From NCBI RefSeq assembly GCF_000733475.1, contig NZ_JPFK01000005.1:644130-708129 (forward strand): a DNA stretch of 64,000 nucleotides, written 5' to 3'. Both the position numbers and the translations under genes were made by a program. The stretch comes from Mangrovimonas yunxiaonensis (GTDB lineage Bacteria > Bacteroidota > Bacteroidia > Flavobacteriales > Flavobacteriaceae). The notes beneath the pieces are model-generated. The model saw nothing but the letters and a program-made list of their open reading frames with translations. It did no database searches and was not told the DNA's origin. Positions 26,653-36,394 of this stretch are shown one piece after another (positions within the stretch are counted from its first letter, which is position 1; each line of letters begins with the position of its first letter).

Positions 26653-28115
26653 TGAGAGTATTAAAAGACATAGTGTACAAAGTAGGATTAAACGCAGTTA
26701 TTGGGAACACGCATGTGGCAATCAATAGCATTCAGTTCGATTCTAGACTGGTAAAAAAGAACGATGTGTTTGTGGCCATTACAGGAAATGTGGTAGATGG
26801 CCATGATTATATCGATGTGGCTATTGCCAATGGTGCAGTTGCTGTTGTGTGCGAAAACATGCCAGAGCGTCCCGCGCCAAATGTGGTGTATCTGGAAGTC
26901 GCACGCACTTCGGAAGCGTTGGCCATTATGGCTTCTAACTACTACAATGCGCCCTCAAAAAACCTAAAACTGGTAGGGGTAACAGGAACCAATGGTAAGA
27001 CCACCATTGCAACCTTATTGTACCAATTGTTTAAGAAAGCAGGGTATAAAGTGGGCTTGTTGTCTACGGTAAAAATCATGGTAGACGATACAGCTTATGC
27101 AGCCACCCATACAACGCCAGACTCCCTAACCATAAACCGCTATTTAAGCATGATGAACGATGCTGGGGTGCAATTTTGCTTTATGGAGGTGAGCTCTCAT
27201 GGCATTCATCAAGACAGAACAAAAGCTCTGGAGTTTGCGGGAGGGATTTTTACCAATTTATCGCACGATCACTTAGACTACCACGCCTCGTTTGCCGAAT
27301 ACAGGGATGTGAAAAAACGCTTTTTCGACGAGCTTCCAAGTCAGGCGTTCGCATTGGTAAACACCGACGATAAAAATGGAAGCGTCATGTTGCAGAATAC
27401 CAAAGCAAAAAAATACACCTATGCCCTAAAAGGCATGGCAGATTATAGGGCGTTAATTCTGGAAAATCAGTTTAGCGGCTTGTTGCTAAAGATTAATGAT
27501 AACGATGTGTGGACAAAGCTTATAGGGACTTTCAATGCATATAACATCATGGCCATTTACGGTGCTGCAGATTTGTTGGGGCTGGAACGTATCGAGATTT
27601 TAAGATTGATAAGCGAGCTGGAGAGTGTCTCTGGGCGGTTTCAGTATGTGATATCCGAAGGGAAAATAACAGCCATTGTCGATTATGCCCATACACCAGA
27701 TGCCCTAAAAAACGTTCTGGAAACCATAAACAGCATCCGTACAAAAAACGAAACCTTAATAACGGTAGTTGGTTGTGGTGGAAATAGAGATAAGACCAAG
27801 CGCCCAAAAATGGGACATATCGCTTCGGCTTTGAGTACCAAGGTTGTGTTTACTAGCGACAACCCCAGAAACGAAGACCCCGATGCAATTATTAAGGATG
27901 TAGAAGCCGGAGTAGCACCAACCCATATTAAAAAAATACTGTCCATTACCGATAGAAAACAGGCCATAAAAACCGCCTGCCAAATGGCGCAACCAAACGA
28001 TATTATTTTAATCGCCGGTAAAGGCCATGAAACCTATCAGGAGATTAAGGGGGAGCGTTTCGATTTTGATGATTTTAAAATAGTACAAGAAACTTTAAAG
28101 CAAATAGAAAAATAG
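26652..28115 (+). CDS. murE: UDP-MurNAc-tripeptide synthetase
   Basis: A 487-aa Mur ligase. The ATP loop is TGTNGKTT (111-118). The substrate motif DNPRNEDP (near 400) is typical of meso-diaminopimelate-adding enzymes rather than lysine-adding ones, so the peptidoglycan should be of the A1gamma meso-DAP type. It overlaps ftsI by one base, and mraY starts directly after it. Confidence 0.95.
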   Translation: MRVLKDIVYKVGLNAVIGNTHVAINSIQFDSRLVKKNDVFVAITGNVVDGHDYIDVAIANGAVAVVCENMPERPAPNVVYLEVARTSEALAIMASNYYNAPSKNLKLVGVTGTNGKTTIATLLYQLFKKAGYKVGLLSTVKIMVDDTAYAATHTTPDSLTINRYLSMMNDAGVQFCFMEVSSHGIHQDRTKALEFAGGIFTNLSHDHLDYHASFAEYRDVKKRFFDELPSQAFALVNTDDKNGSVMLQNTKAKKYTYALKGMADYRALILENQFSGLLLKINDNDVWTKLIGTFNAYNIMAIYGAADLLGLERIEILRLISELESVSGRFQYVISEGKITAIVDYAHTPDALKNVLETINSIRTKNETLITVVGCGGNRDKTKRPKMGHIASALSTKVVFTSDNPRNEDPDAIIKDVEAGVAPTHIKKILSITDRKQAIKTACQMAQPNDIILIAGKGHETYQEIKGERFDFDDFKIVQETLKQIEK

Positions 28116-29357
28116 ATGTTGTATTACCTATTCGAATATTTAGAAAAACATTACGACGTTCCAGGGGCATCGCTATTTGGGTATTTAACCTTTCGCGCTG
28201 CGGTGGCAATCATTCTGTCGCTCTTAATTTCCACAATATTTGGTAAGCGCATCATTAAGTTTTTACAGCGCCAACAAGTAGGCGAAACCATAAGAGACTT
28301 AGGGCTTGAAGGACAGGTAGAAAAAGCAGGGACCCCCACCATGGGAGGGATTATCATCATTCTGGCTACTATCATTCCCGTTTTGCTTATGGCCAAATTG
28401 GAAAACATCTACATCATTCTCTTATTGGTTACAACCGTTTGGATGGGAGCCATTGGGTTTATTGACGATTATATTAAAAAATTTAAAAACGATAAAGAGG
28501 GGCTAAAAGGAAAGTTTAAAGTGCTGGGACAAGTAGGTCTGGGGATTATTGTTGGTGCCACCTTGTACTTTAACCAAAATGTAACCATAAAAGAAAAATT
28601 ACCGGTAGCCCAGCAAAAGGAAATGCTGGCAGAAAACCCAGACATAGAGCCGTCCAAGCTATTTAAGCCGGAGGAAAAATCGACCAAAACAACCATCCCT
28701 TTTGTAAAAGGCAATGAGTTTGACTACGCCGATTTAATTACCTGGATTAATCCGGGCTTAAAACCTTACGCGTGGATCATCTTCATTCTGGTGGCCATTT
28801 TTATCATCACGGCCGTGTCTAACGGAGCAAACCTCACCGATGGAATAGATGGCCTGGCAGCAGGCACATCGGCGATAATCGTCTTGACTTTGGGCATTTT
28901 TGCCTGGGTATCGGGAAACATCATCTTTTCCGATTACCTAAACATCATGTACATCCCAAAGGTCGAGGAGATTACCATTTATATCGCGGCATTTGTGGGG
29001 GCGTTAATAGGATTTTTGTGGTACAATACCTATCCGGCACAAGTGTTTATGGGCGATACGGGAAGCTTAACCATAGGCGGTATTATCGCGGTTATTGCTA
29101 TAGCTGTTAGAAAAGAATGGCTAATCCCAGTGTTGTGCGGCATTTTCCTAGCAGAAAACCTGTCGGTGGTCATGCAGGTAGGCTACTTTAAATACACCAA
29201 GAAAAAGTATGGCGAAGGCCGACGTATTTTTAAAATGTCGCCATTGCACCACCACTATCAAAAGCTAGGATATCACGAGAGTAAGATTGTTACGCGCTTT
29301 TGGATTGTAGGGATTTTACTGGCCATAGTAACCATAGTGACGCTAAAAATCAGATAG
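28116..29357 (+). CDS. mraY: phospho-N-acetylmuramoyl-pentapeptide transferase
   Basis: A 413-aa polytopic protein. The [11 protein letters not shown] (about 72-82), [19 protein letters not shown] and PLHHHYQ motifs of MraY are all present. It makes lipid I on undecaprenyl phosphate. A loop of about 50 residues (about 155-205, [19 protein letters not shown] region) is longer than in Proteobacteria, as is usual in Bacteroidota. It abuts murE and murD without a gap. Confidence 0.96.
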   Translation: MLYYLFEYLEKHYDVPGASLFGYLTFRAAVAIILSLLISTIFGKRIIKFLQRQQVGETIRDLGLEGQVEKAGTPTMGGIIIILATIIPVLLMAKLENIYIILLLVTTVWMGAIGFIDDYIKKFKNDKEGLKGKFKVLGQVGLGIIVGATLYFNQNVTIKEKLPVAQQKEMLAENPDIEPSKLFKPEEKSTKTTIPFVKGNEFDYADLITWINPGLKPYAWIIFILVAIFIITAVSNGANLTDGIDGLAAGTSAIIVLTLGIFAWVSGNIIFSDYLNIMYIPKVEEITIYIAAFVGALIGFLWYNTYPAQVFMGDTGSLTIGGIIAVIAIAVRKEWLIPVLCGIFLAENLSVVMQVGYFKYTKKKYGEGRRIFKMSPLHHHYQKLGYHESKIVTRFWIVGILLAIVTIVTLKIR

Positions 29358-30689
29358 ATGAAGCGATTGGTGATCCTTGGTGGTGGCGAGAGCGGTGTAG
29401 GAACCGCACTTTTGGGAAAGGCAAAAGGATTTGAAGTGTTTGTTTCAGATGCGGGAAGCATAAAACAAGCTTATAAAGACGTTCTTATAAATAATGGGAT
29501 TGCATGGGAGGAACGGCAGCATACAGCAGCCAAAGTGTTGCAAGCCGATTTGGTCATGAAAAGCCCTGGTATTCCAGAATGGGCGCCTTTGGTAAAACAG
29601 CTGCGGGAACAGCAAGTTCCTATTGTTTCAGAAATTGAATTCGCAGCCAGATTTACCCAAGCAACCCTAGTGGGGATTACAGGAAGCAATGGCAAAACAA
29701 CAACAGCCAGCTTAACGCATCACATTCTTAAACAGGAATTGCAGGTTGGTCTGGCGGGAAACATTGGCCACAGTTTTGCAAAACAGCTGCTACTTAACGA
29801 TAAGGCGGTTTATGTTTTGGAAATTAGCAGCTTTCAATTGGACGATATCGAGCAGTTTAAGCCGCATATAGCAGTGCTTACTAACATTACACCCGACCAT
29901 TTAGACCGCTACGAGAATCAATTTGAAAAGTACATCGCCTCTAAATTCAGGATAGCCGAAAATCAAACTAGTAGCGACTATTTAATTTATGATGCCGATG
30001 ATAAGGTCATAACCAATTGGTTAAGCAAGCATCCCGTAAAATCAACATTATTGCCGTTTTCGTTAACGCAACCCGTTAGCCAAGGCGCTTATTTAGAAAA
30101 CAATAACATAATAATAACCATAGATAACAACAAAATACATATGCCAACAAATAATTTAGCCTTAGAGGGCAAGCACAATGTTAAAAATGCCATGGCGGCA
30201 TCTACAGTGGCGCATTTACTTCGTATAAGAAAGCAAACCATACGCGAAAGCCTGGAGAATTTCCATGGGGTAGAGCACCGTTTGGAAAATGTGCTTAAAA
30301 TAAACAGGGTGCAATACATTAACGACTCTAAAGCGACCAATGTTAATGCAACGTATTACGCGCTAGAAAGCATGGAAGCACCAACCGTTTGGATTGTTGG
30401 TGGCGAAGACAAAGGCAATAATTACGAAGAGCTTTTTCCGTTTGTAAACGAAAAGGTAAAAGCCATCATTTGTTTGGGTGTCGATAACGAGAAGCTGCTA
30501 AAAAGCTTTAGCAGTATGGTAGATGTGGTGGTAGAAACCCAATTCATGAGCGAGGCTGTAAAAATTGCCTATAAGCTAGCAGCGCCTGGCGATAATGTGT
30601 TGTTATCACCAGCTTGCGCAAGTTTCGATTTGTTTGAAAATTACGAAGATCGCGGCCGACAGTTTAAAGAGGCCGTAAGAAACCTATAA
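29358..30689 (+). CDS. murD: UDP-N-acetylmuramoylalanine-D-glutamate ligase
   Basis: A 443-aa Mur ligase. The N-terminal Rossmann GGGESGVGTA (8-17), the ATP loop GSNGKTTT (109-116) and the C-terminal LLSPACASFDLFENYEDRG are typical of MurD. It adds D-Glu to UDP-MurNAc-Ala in the cytoplasm. It starts directly after mraY. Confidence 0.96.
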   Translation: MKRLVILGGGESGVGTALLGKAKGFEVFVSDAGSIKQAYKDVLINNGIAWEERQHTAAKVLQADLVMKSPGIPEWAPLVKQLREQQVPIVSEIEFAARFTQATLVGITGSNGKTTTASLTHHILKQELQVGLAGNIGHSFAKQLLLNDKAVYVLEISSFQLDDIEQFKPHIAVLTNITPDHLDRYENQFEKYIASKFRIAENQTSSDYLIYDADDKVITNWLSKHPVKSTLLPFSLTQPVSQGAYLENNNIIITIDNNKIHMPTNNLALEGKHNVKNAMAASTVAHLLRIRKQTIRESLENFHGVEHRLENVLKINRVQYINDSKATNVNATYYALESMEAPTVWIVGGEDKGNNYEELFPFVNEKVKAIICLGVDNEKLLKSFSSMVDVVVETQFMSEAVKIAYKLAAPGDNVLLSPACASFDLFENYEDRGRQFKEAVRNL

Positions 30690-30695
30690 CCTCAA

Positions 30696-31886
30696 TTGAT
30701 GCAGGGCATTTTTAAAAATATCAAAGGCGATCGGCTTATATGGGCCATTGCAGCGCTATTGGCCATCTTTTCGTTTTTGCCGGTCTATAGTGCTGCCAGT
30801 AATTTGTCGCAAGCCGGTGGCGGAACCTTTGGTGATTTTGCCAAGCACTTCCTGCATTTAATGCTTGGGTTTTTATTGATGTTTGGGGTGCACAAAGTGC
30901 CGTATAGGTATTTTAGGGGGTTGTCCATTGTACTACTGCCCGTGGTTTTGGTCTTGCTGCTTATTACCTTGCTTCAGGGCACAACCATGGCCGGAGCCAA
31001 TGCCAGCCGATGGATTAACATTCCTATTGTTAACATGTCCTTTCAAACATCAACCTTGGCATTTGTGGTTTTAATGGTGTATGTGGCACGGTATATGTCA
31101 AAAATGAAAGAACAAACCATCACCTTCAAAGCCTCTATTTTACCCTTGTGGTTGCCCGTGTTTTTAGTATTGATATTAATTCTTCCGGCAAACTTCTCCA
31201 CAGCGGCCATCATGTTTTCTATGGTATTGATGTTGGTTTTTCTGGGGGGGTATCCCATTAGGTATCTGGCGGTTATTGTTGGCGCTGGGGTGTTGGCATT
31301 AACCTTGTTTGTTCTAGTGGCCAAAGCATTTCCAGAGGCCATGCCCAATAGGGTAGATACCTGGATGAGCAGAATAGAAAGTTTTAGTAACAACGAAGTT
31401 GGCGAAGAGGGCTACCAAATAGAAAAAGCAAAAATAGCCATCGCTTCTGGAGGCATACAAGGGCTGGGCCCGGGAAAAAGCATGCAAAAGCACTTTTTAC
31501 CGCAATCCTCATCCGATTTTATTTATGCCATTATCGTCGAAGAGTATGGGTTAATAGGCGCCTTTATTTTAATGATATGCTATTTGTGGCTGCTGTTTAG
31601 AATTGTAATCGCCTCGCAAAAAGCCGATACGGTTTTTGGAAAATTGGTGGTGCTTGGAGTAGGGTTGCCTATTGTTTTCCAAGCCTTGATAAATATGGCG
31701 GTTGCCGTAGAGCTGTTTCCCGTAACGGGGCAAACCCTGCCGCTAATTAGTAGCGGAGGAACATCAATCTGGATGACATGCTTGGCCTTAGGCGTTGTTT
31801 TAAGCGTAAGTGCCAAAAGAGAAGAAATTAAAGAACAACAAAATAATGAGGACAACCCGTTAGAGGTGTTGTCTGAAACCATATAA
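30696..31886 (+). CDS. ftsW: SEDS peptidoglycan glycosyltransferase FtsW
   Basis: A 396-aa SEDS protein with about ten membrane segments. The family motifs near the C-terminus are visible: [16 protein letters not shown], the catalytic-loop region before it, and PLISSGGTS. It polymerises septal glycan as partner of FtsI. It lies six bases after murD and shares one base with murG. Confidence 0.93.
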   Translation: MMQGIFKNIKGDRLIWAIAALLAIFSFLPVYSAASNLSQAGGGTFGDFAKHFLHLMLGFLLMFGVHKVPYRYFRGLSIVLLPVVLVLLLITLLQGTTMAGANASRWINIPIVNMSFQTSTLAFVVLMVYVARYMSKMKEQTITFKASILPLWLPVFLVLILILPANFSTAAIMFSMVLMLVFLGGYPIRYLAVIVGAGVLALTLFVLVAKAFPEAMPNRVDTWMSRIESFSNNEVGEEGYQIEKAKIAIASGGIQGLGPGKSMQKHFLPQSSSDFIYAIIVEEYGLIGAFILMICYLWLLFRIVIASQKADTVFGKLVVLGVGLPIVFQALINMAVAVELFPVTGQTLPLISSGGTSIWMTCLALGVVLSVSAKREEIKEQQNNEDNPLEVLSETI

Positions 31887-32977
31887 TGAAAAACATTAAA
31901 GTCATATTATCTGGAGGAGGCACAGGGGGGCATATTTACCCGGCCATAGCCATAGCCAACGAGATTAGGGCGCGGTATCCCGAAACCGAATTCTTGTTTG
32001 TTGGGGCTAAGGATAGAATGGAGATGGAGAAGGTGCCCGAAGCGGGCTACGCCATAGAAGGCCTTTGGATTTCTGGCTTACAGCGTGCATTGACATTAAA
32101 AAACCTGAGCTTTCCCTTTAAGGTGATAAGCAGCCTGTTTAAATGCCGATCCATAATTGCTCGCTTTAAACCCGATATCGTTATTGGTACCGGCGGTTAT
32201 GCTAGTGGACCTTTGCTTCAGGTGGCGGTGTCTAAAGGCATTCCCAGCATCATTCAGGAGCAAAATTCTTATCCCGGAATTACCAACAAGCTGTTGGCAA
32301 AAAAAGTCGATAGGATTTGTGTAGCTTACGATGGGTTGGAGCGCTTTTTTCCAAAGGAAAAACTCGTGAAAACGGGCAATCCAGTACGTCAGGATGTGCT
32401 TACCATCCACTCGAAACGCCCTGAAGCTCTAGCGCATTTTTCTTTGAATAAGGACAAGAAAACCCTTTTGGTCTTAGGTGGAAGTTTGGGCGCTAGACGA
32501 ATAAACCAATTGCTAAAAAAAGAACTGGATGTTATTCAAACCCACAACGTGCAAATCATTTGGCAATGTGGTAAGCTGTATTACGATAAGTACAAACTGT
32601 ATGGCCACACAAAAGATGTGCAGGTACATGCGTTTATTAAGGAAATGGATCTGGCCTATGCTGCTGCCGATATTATTATCTCTAGGGCAGGGGCGCTATC
32701 GGTTTCAGAATTGAGCCTAGTGGGCAAGCCCGTTATTTTTATCCCCTCGCCCAATGTGGCCGAGGACCACCAGACCAAAAATGCCCAGGCCGTAGTTAAG
32801 GAAGATGCAGCAATTTTAATACAAGAAGCCGATTTGGACGTCGATTTCGAAAACAAATTTGCCCAACTCATGATGTCGCCAGAGCGTCGCCAAGAGCTGG
32901 GAGCCAATATAAAAGCCATGGCCTTGGCCCAGGCAACCAAGCATATTGTCGATGAGGTTGAAAAATTAGTATCATAA
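31886..32977 (+). CDS. murG: UDP-GlcNAc:lipid I GlcNAc transferase
   Basis: A 363-aa GT28 enzyme. The N-terminal [13 protein letters not shown] (10-22), [10 protein letters not shown] and the C-terminal [17 protein letters not shown] are diagnostic. It turns lipid I into lipid II at the inner membrane surface. It overlaps ftsW by one base and precedes murC by three. Confidence 0.96.
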   Translation: MKNIKVILSGGGTGGHIYPAIAIANEIRARYPETEFLFVGAKDRMEMEKVPEAGYAIEGLWISGLQRALTLKNLSFPFKVISSLFKCRSIIARFKPDIVIGTGGYASGPLLQVAVSKGIPSIIQEQNSYPGITNKLLAKKVDRICVAYDGLERFFPKEKLVKTGNPVRQDVLTIHSKRPEALAHFSLNKDKKTLLVLGGSLGARRINQLLKKELDVIQTHNVQIIWQCGKLYYDKYKLYGHTKDVQVHAFIKEMDLAYAAADIIISRAGALSVSELSLVGKPVIFIPSPNVAEDHQTKNAQAVVKEDAAILIQEADLDVDFENKFAQLMMSPERRQELGANIKAMALAQATKHIVDEVEKLVS

Positions 32978-32980
32978 CAC

Positions 32981-34336
32981 ATGAATTTAGAACACATACA
33001 TCATGTTTACTTTATAGGCATAGGCGGCGTAGGGATGAGTGCCCTGGCCCGGTATTTCCATGCCCATAACAAACAGGTGATGGGTTATGATAAAACCCCA
33101 ACCGAAACAACAGCGGGACTCATAGAATTAGGCATCGCAGTACATTTTGAAGATGATGCGGCAAACCTCGATTTTAACCAGCTTAGTATAGACCATACTT
33201 TGGTGGTCTACACGCCGGCAATTCCTAAAACCCACAGCGAACTGAATGCGTTTATAAAGGCAGGTTATCCCGTCATGAAACGGGCTCAGGTTTTGGGGCT
33301 TGTTACACAAAACACCTACTGTTTGGCGGTTGCAGGAACGCACGGTAAAACCACAACCACAAGCATTTTGGCGCATTTGCTTTACAGTTGCGATGTGCCA
33401 TTAACAGCATTTTTGGGCGGGTTTAGTGAAAACTACCAGTCCAATTACATTTCTAAAGGCACAGCAGTTACCGTGGTGGAAGCCGATGAGTTCGATCGTT
33501 CCTTTTTAACCCTGTCGCCCAACATGGCGTGCATCACGTCTATGGATGCAGACCACCTAGATATTTATGGCGATGCGGCAACACTGCAAACCTCGTTTAA
33601 GGATTTTGCGGCCAAATTAAAGCCGGAAGGCACCCTTTTTGTAAAACAAGGGTTGACCTTGGCAGGAAAAACCTATGGTATAGAGGATGGCTCAGATTAC
33701 TGTGCTACCAACATAAGAATACACAATGGGACTTATGTGTTTGATGTGCAAACACCAAGCACCACGCTTAACGACATTAAATTTAACCTACCGGGCAGGC
33801 ACAACCTGTCAAATGCTTTAATAGCCTTGGCAATGGCTGCAGAATACGGTTGCCCTCACCAGCAGCTTGCCAAGGCTTTAGCATTATATAAAGGCGTTAA
33901 GCGACGGTTTACATATCATATAAAAACCAGTGAATTGGTTTATATCGATGATTATGCGCACCACCCAGAAGAAATAAAAGCGGTATACCAAGCGGTTAAG
34001 GAGATGTTTCCAAACCGTAGGAATGTTATCGTGTTCCAGCCGCACCTGTTCAGTAGAACACGGGATTTTGCCGAGGGCTTTGCAGAAAGCCTAAGCCTTT
34101 TCGACGAGGTTTTGCTGTTAGACATTTACCCAGCTCGGGAACTGCCCATTGCAGGGGTAGACGCAGCCTGGTTGCTGGAAAAAATAACGCAAACAAACAA
34201 ACAGCTCATAAGCAAGAGCGACATTGTTCAAAAGGTAAAGGAAAGTGGCGCATCAGTGGTGTTAACCGTTGGTGCTGGCGATATAGGAGAAGACGTTAAA
34301 CACATTAAACAAGCTTTGGAACTTGCGGAAAAATAG
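32981..34336 (+). CDS. murC: UDP-N-acetylmuramate-L-alanine ligase
   Basis: A 451-aa Mur ligase. GIGGVGMSALA (13-23), the ATP loop GTHGKTTT (119-126) and YIDDYAHHPEEI are MurC hallmarks. It adds the first L-Ala to UDP-MurNAc. Its last 14 bases overlap ftsQ in another frame. Confidence 0.96.
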   Translation: MNLEHIHHVYFIGIGGVGMSALARYFHAHNKQVMGYDKTPTETTAGLIELGIAVHFEDDAANLDFNQLSIDHTLVVYTPAIPKTHSELNAFIKAGYPVMKRAQVLGLVTQNTYCLAVAGTHGKTTTTSILAHLLYSCDVPLTAFLGGFSENYQSNYISKGTAVTVVEADEFDRSFLTLSPNMACITSMDADHLDIYGDAATLQTSFKDFAAKLKPEGTLFVKQGLTLAGKTYGIEDGSDYCATNIRIHNGTYVFDVQTPSTTLNDIKFNLPGRHNLSNALIALAMAAEYGCPHQQLAKALALYKGVKRRFTYHIKTSELVYIDDYAHHPEEIKAVYQAVKEMFPNRRNVIVFQPHLFSRTRDFAEGFAESLSLFDEVLLLDIYPARELPIAGVDAAWLLEKITQTNKQLISKSDIVQKVKESGASVVLTVGAGDIGEDVKHIKQALELAEK

Positions 34337-35042
34337 AACAAACATAGCACTAGGGCTTTTGCTGTTGGCAACCGCATGCTTGTATGCGTTTTCGACCCAA
34401 AAAAATGCCAAGCGCATCGTTGGCGATCCTAGGGTCGTATTTCATGGCGACGAGAACTTATATATTGCCCGTGAGACTGTTAGTAAATTGTTAATACAAA
34501 ATTATAGCAGTGTTAAAAACACGTCTAAAGAAACTTTAGATTTGAATACGTTGGAAACTGCCCTAAATTCCAATCCAATGATTAAATCGGCAGAAGTGTA
34601 TCTGTCTGTAAATGGAGCGCTTACCGCCGAGGTTGTGCAAAAAAAACCTATTGCAAGAGTGCAAACACAAACATCATATTATATCGATGATCAAGGGGGG
34701 TATATGCCGTTGTCGCCTAATTATACGGCTCGCGTGCCTCTTGTAACAGGTCAAGTGAGTAAGAAAAATCTTGAAACGGTTTTTAAAATTGCCCAAAAAG
34801 TAACGCAGGATACGTTCTTAAAGGAGCATGTGGTGGAAATCCATCAAACAAAAAACCAGGACATTCTGTTAAGCTTAAGAGGCCATGCGTTTGTGGTGCA
34901 ATTGGGCGGATTGGAACAACTGGACAAAAAAATAAACAACTTAAAAGCGTTCTATAAAATAGGGCTAAAAGCTAAAACACTGAACGATTACAAAACAATC
35001 AACCTGAAATTCGACAGTCAGGTGGTGTGTACTAAAGCGTAA
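34323..35042 (+). CDS. ftsQ: division protein FtsQ (POTRA-type)
   Basis: A 239-aa bitopic protein with a short cytoplasmic N-terminus, one membrane helix (about 8-22) and a periplasmic region containing a POTRA-like fold (about 55-120, LETALNSNPMIKSAEVYLSV). It links the early and late divisome. Assignment relies on topology and on position between murC and ftsA. It ends three bases before ftsA. Confidence 0.88.
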   Translation: MRKNRTNIALGLLLLATACLYAFSTQKNAKRIVGDPRVVFHGDENLYIARETVSKLLIQNYSSVKNTSKETLDLNTLETALNSNPMIKSAEVYLSVNGALTAEVVQKKPIARVQTQTSYYIDDQGGYMPLSPNYTARVPLVTGQVSKKNLETVFKIAQKVTQDTFLKEHVVEIHQTKNQDILLSLRGHAFVVQLGGLEQLDKKINNLKAFYKIGLKAKTLNDYKTINLKFDSQVVCTKA

Positions 35043-35045
35043 ACT

Positions 35046-36377
35046 ATGGAGCATAATATAGCGATAGGATTAGACATAGGAACCACAAAAATTGTGGCCA
35101 TGATTGGACGAAAAAACGATTATGGAAAAGTAGAGATTTTGGGTATTGGGCGCTCTAAAAGCCTTGGGGTGCATAGAGGTGTGGTGAATAACATTACGCA
35201 AACCATTCAGTCCATACAAGCCGCGGTACAAGAGGCCGAGGCCGCTTCTCAACTTAAAATAGAAGAGGTTACCGTAGGCATTGCAGGACAGCACATCCGT
35301 AGTTTACAACACAGCGATTATATTACTAGACCAGACTCAGAAGTGGTTATCGATGAAGCAGATATTGTACGCCTAATCAATCAGGTGCACAAATTGGTTA
35401 TGTTGCCCGGCGAAGAGATTATCCATGTGTTGCCACAAGAGTATAAGGTCGATGGGCAACCGGAAATAAAAGAGCCCATAGGCATGTATGGTGGCCGCTT
35501 AGAGGCCAATTTCCATGTGGTGGTAGGCCAAGTATCTTCCATCAGGAACATTGGGCGCTGTGTAAAAAGCTCAGGGCTCACCCTAGAGGGCATTACGCTA
35601 GAACCTCTGGCGTCTGCCAATGCCGTTTTAAGTCAGGAAGAAAAAGAAGCAGGTGTAGCATTAATCGATATAGGTGGCGGAACAACCGATTTGGCCGTGT
35701 TTAAAGATGGCATCATTCGCCATACCGCAGTCATTCCGTTTGGAGGTAACGTGATTACCGAAGACATTAAAGAAGGCTGCTCCATTATCGAAAAGCAAGC
35801 CGAACTGCTAAAAATTAAGTTTGGCTCGGCCTGGCCGGGAGAAAATAAGGATAACGAAATCGTTTCCATCCCGGGATTAAGAGGACGCGAACCCAAAGAA
35901 ATCACCTTAAAAAACCTGTCGAAAATCATTCATGCCCGAGTGGTGGAAATTGTAGAACAGGTATATGTCGAGATAAAAAACTACGGCCACGAAGAACAGA
36001 AAAAGAAACTTATAGCCGGTATTGTGCTAACCGGTGGCGGTGCTCAATTAAAGCACCTTAAACAACTTGTAGAGTACATTACCGGAATGGATACCCGCAT
36101 AGGATATCCAAACGAGCACTTGGCAGGCGATAGCGACGACGAAGTAACCAGTCCTTTATATGCAACAGCAGTAGGTTTGGTTATGGACGGCCTAAAGCGT
36201 CAAGAGCGAAAACAGGTCGAAACGGCAGCAGAAATAGCAGAGGAGGAAAATCCCGAAGCAGCCGAGGACACCCCCATAGAAAACAACCAACAAACGCCCC
36301 AACCAAAACCAGAACGCCGTTCGTTTCTGGATAAATTAACCGAACGAGTTAAAGATTTTTTAGATAACGCAGAATAA
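35046..36377 (+). CDS. ftsA: cell division protein FtsA
   Basis: A 443-aa actin-like ATPase. The phosphate-1 motif GLDIGTTKIVAMIG (8-21), LIDIGGGTTDLAVF and the adenosine motif GIVLTGGGAQLKHL are clear. A low-complexity linker rich in Glu, Pro and Gln follows (about 385-425), then the C-terminal membrane-targeting helix SFLDKLTERVKDFL. It anchors FtsZ to the membrane. Confidence 0.96.
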   Translation: MEHNIAIGLDIGTTKIVAMIGRKNDYGKVEILGIGRSKSLGVHRGVVNNITQTIQSIQAAVQEAEAASQLKIEEVTVGIAGQHIRSLQHSDYITRPDSEVVIDEADIVRLINQVHKLVMLPGEEIIHVLPQEYKVDGQPEIKEPIGMYGGRLEANFHVVVGQVSSIRNIGRCVKSSGLTLEGITLEPLASANAVLSQEEKEAGVALIDIGGGTTDLAVFKDGIIRHTAVIPFGGNVITEDIKEGCSIIEKQAELLKIKFGSAWPGENKDNEIVSIPGLRGREPKEITLKNLSKIIHARVVEIVEQVYVEIKNYGHEEQKKKLIAGIVLTGGGAQLKHLKQLVEYITGMDTRIGYPNEHLAGDSDDEVTSPLYATAVGLVMDGLKRQERKQVETAAEIAEEENPEAAEDTPIENNQQTPQPKPERRSFLDKLTERVKDFLDNAE

Positions 36378-36394
36378 CAAAAAACCCGAAATTC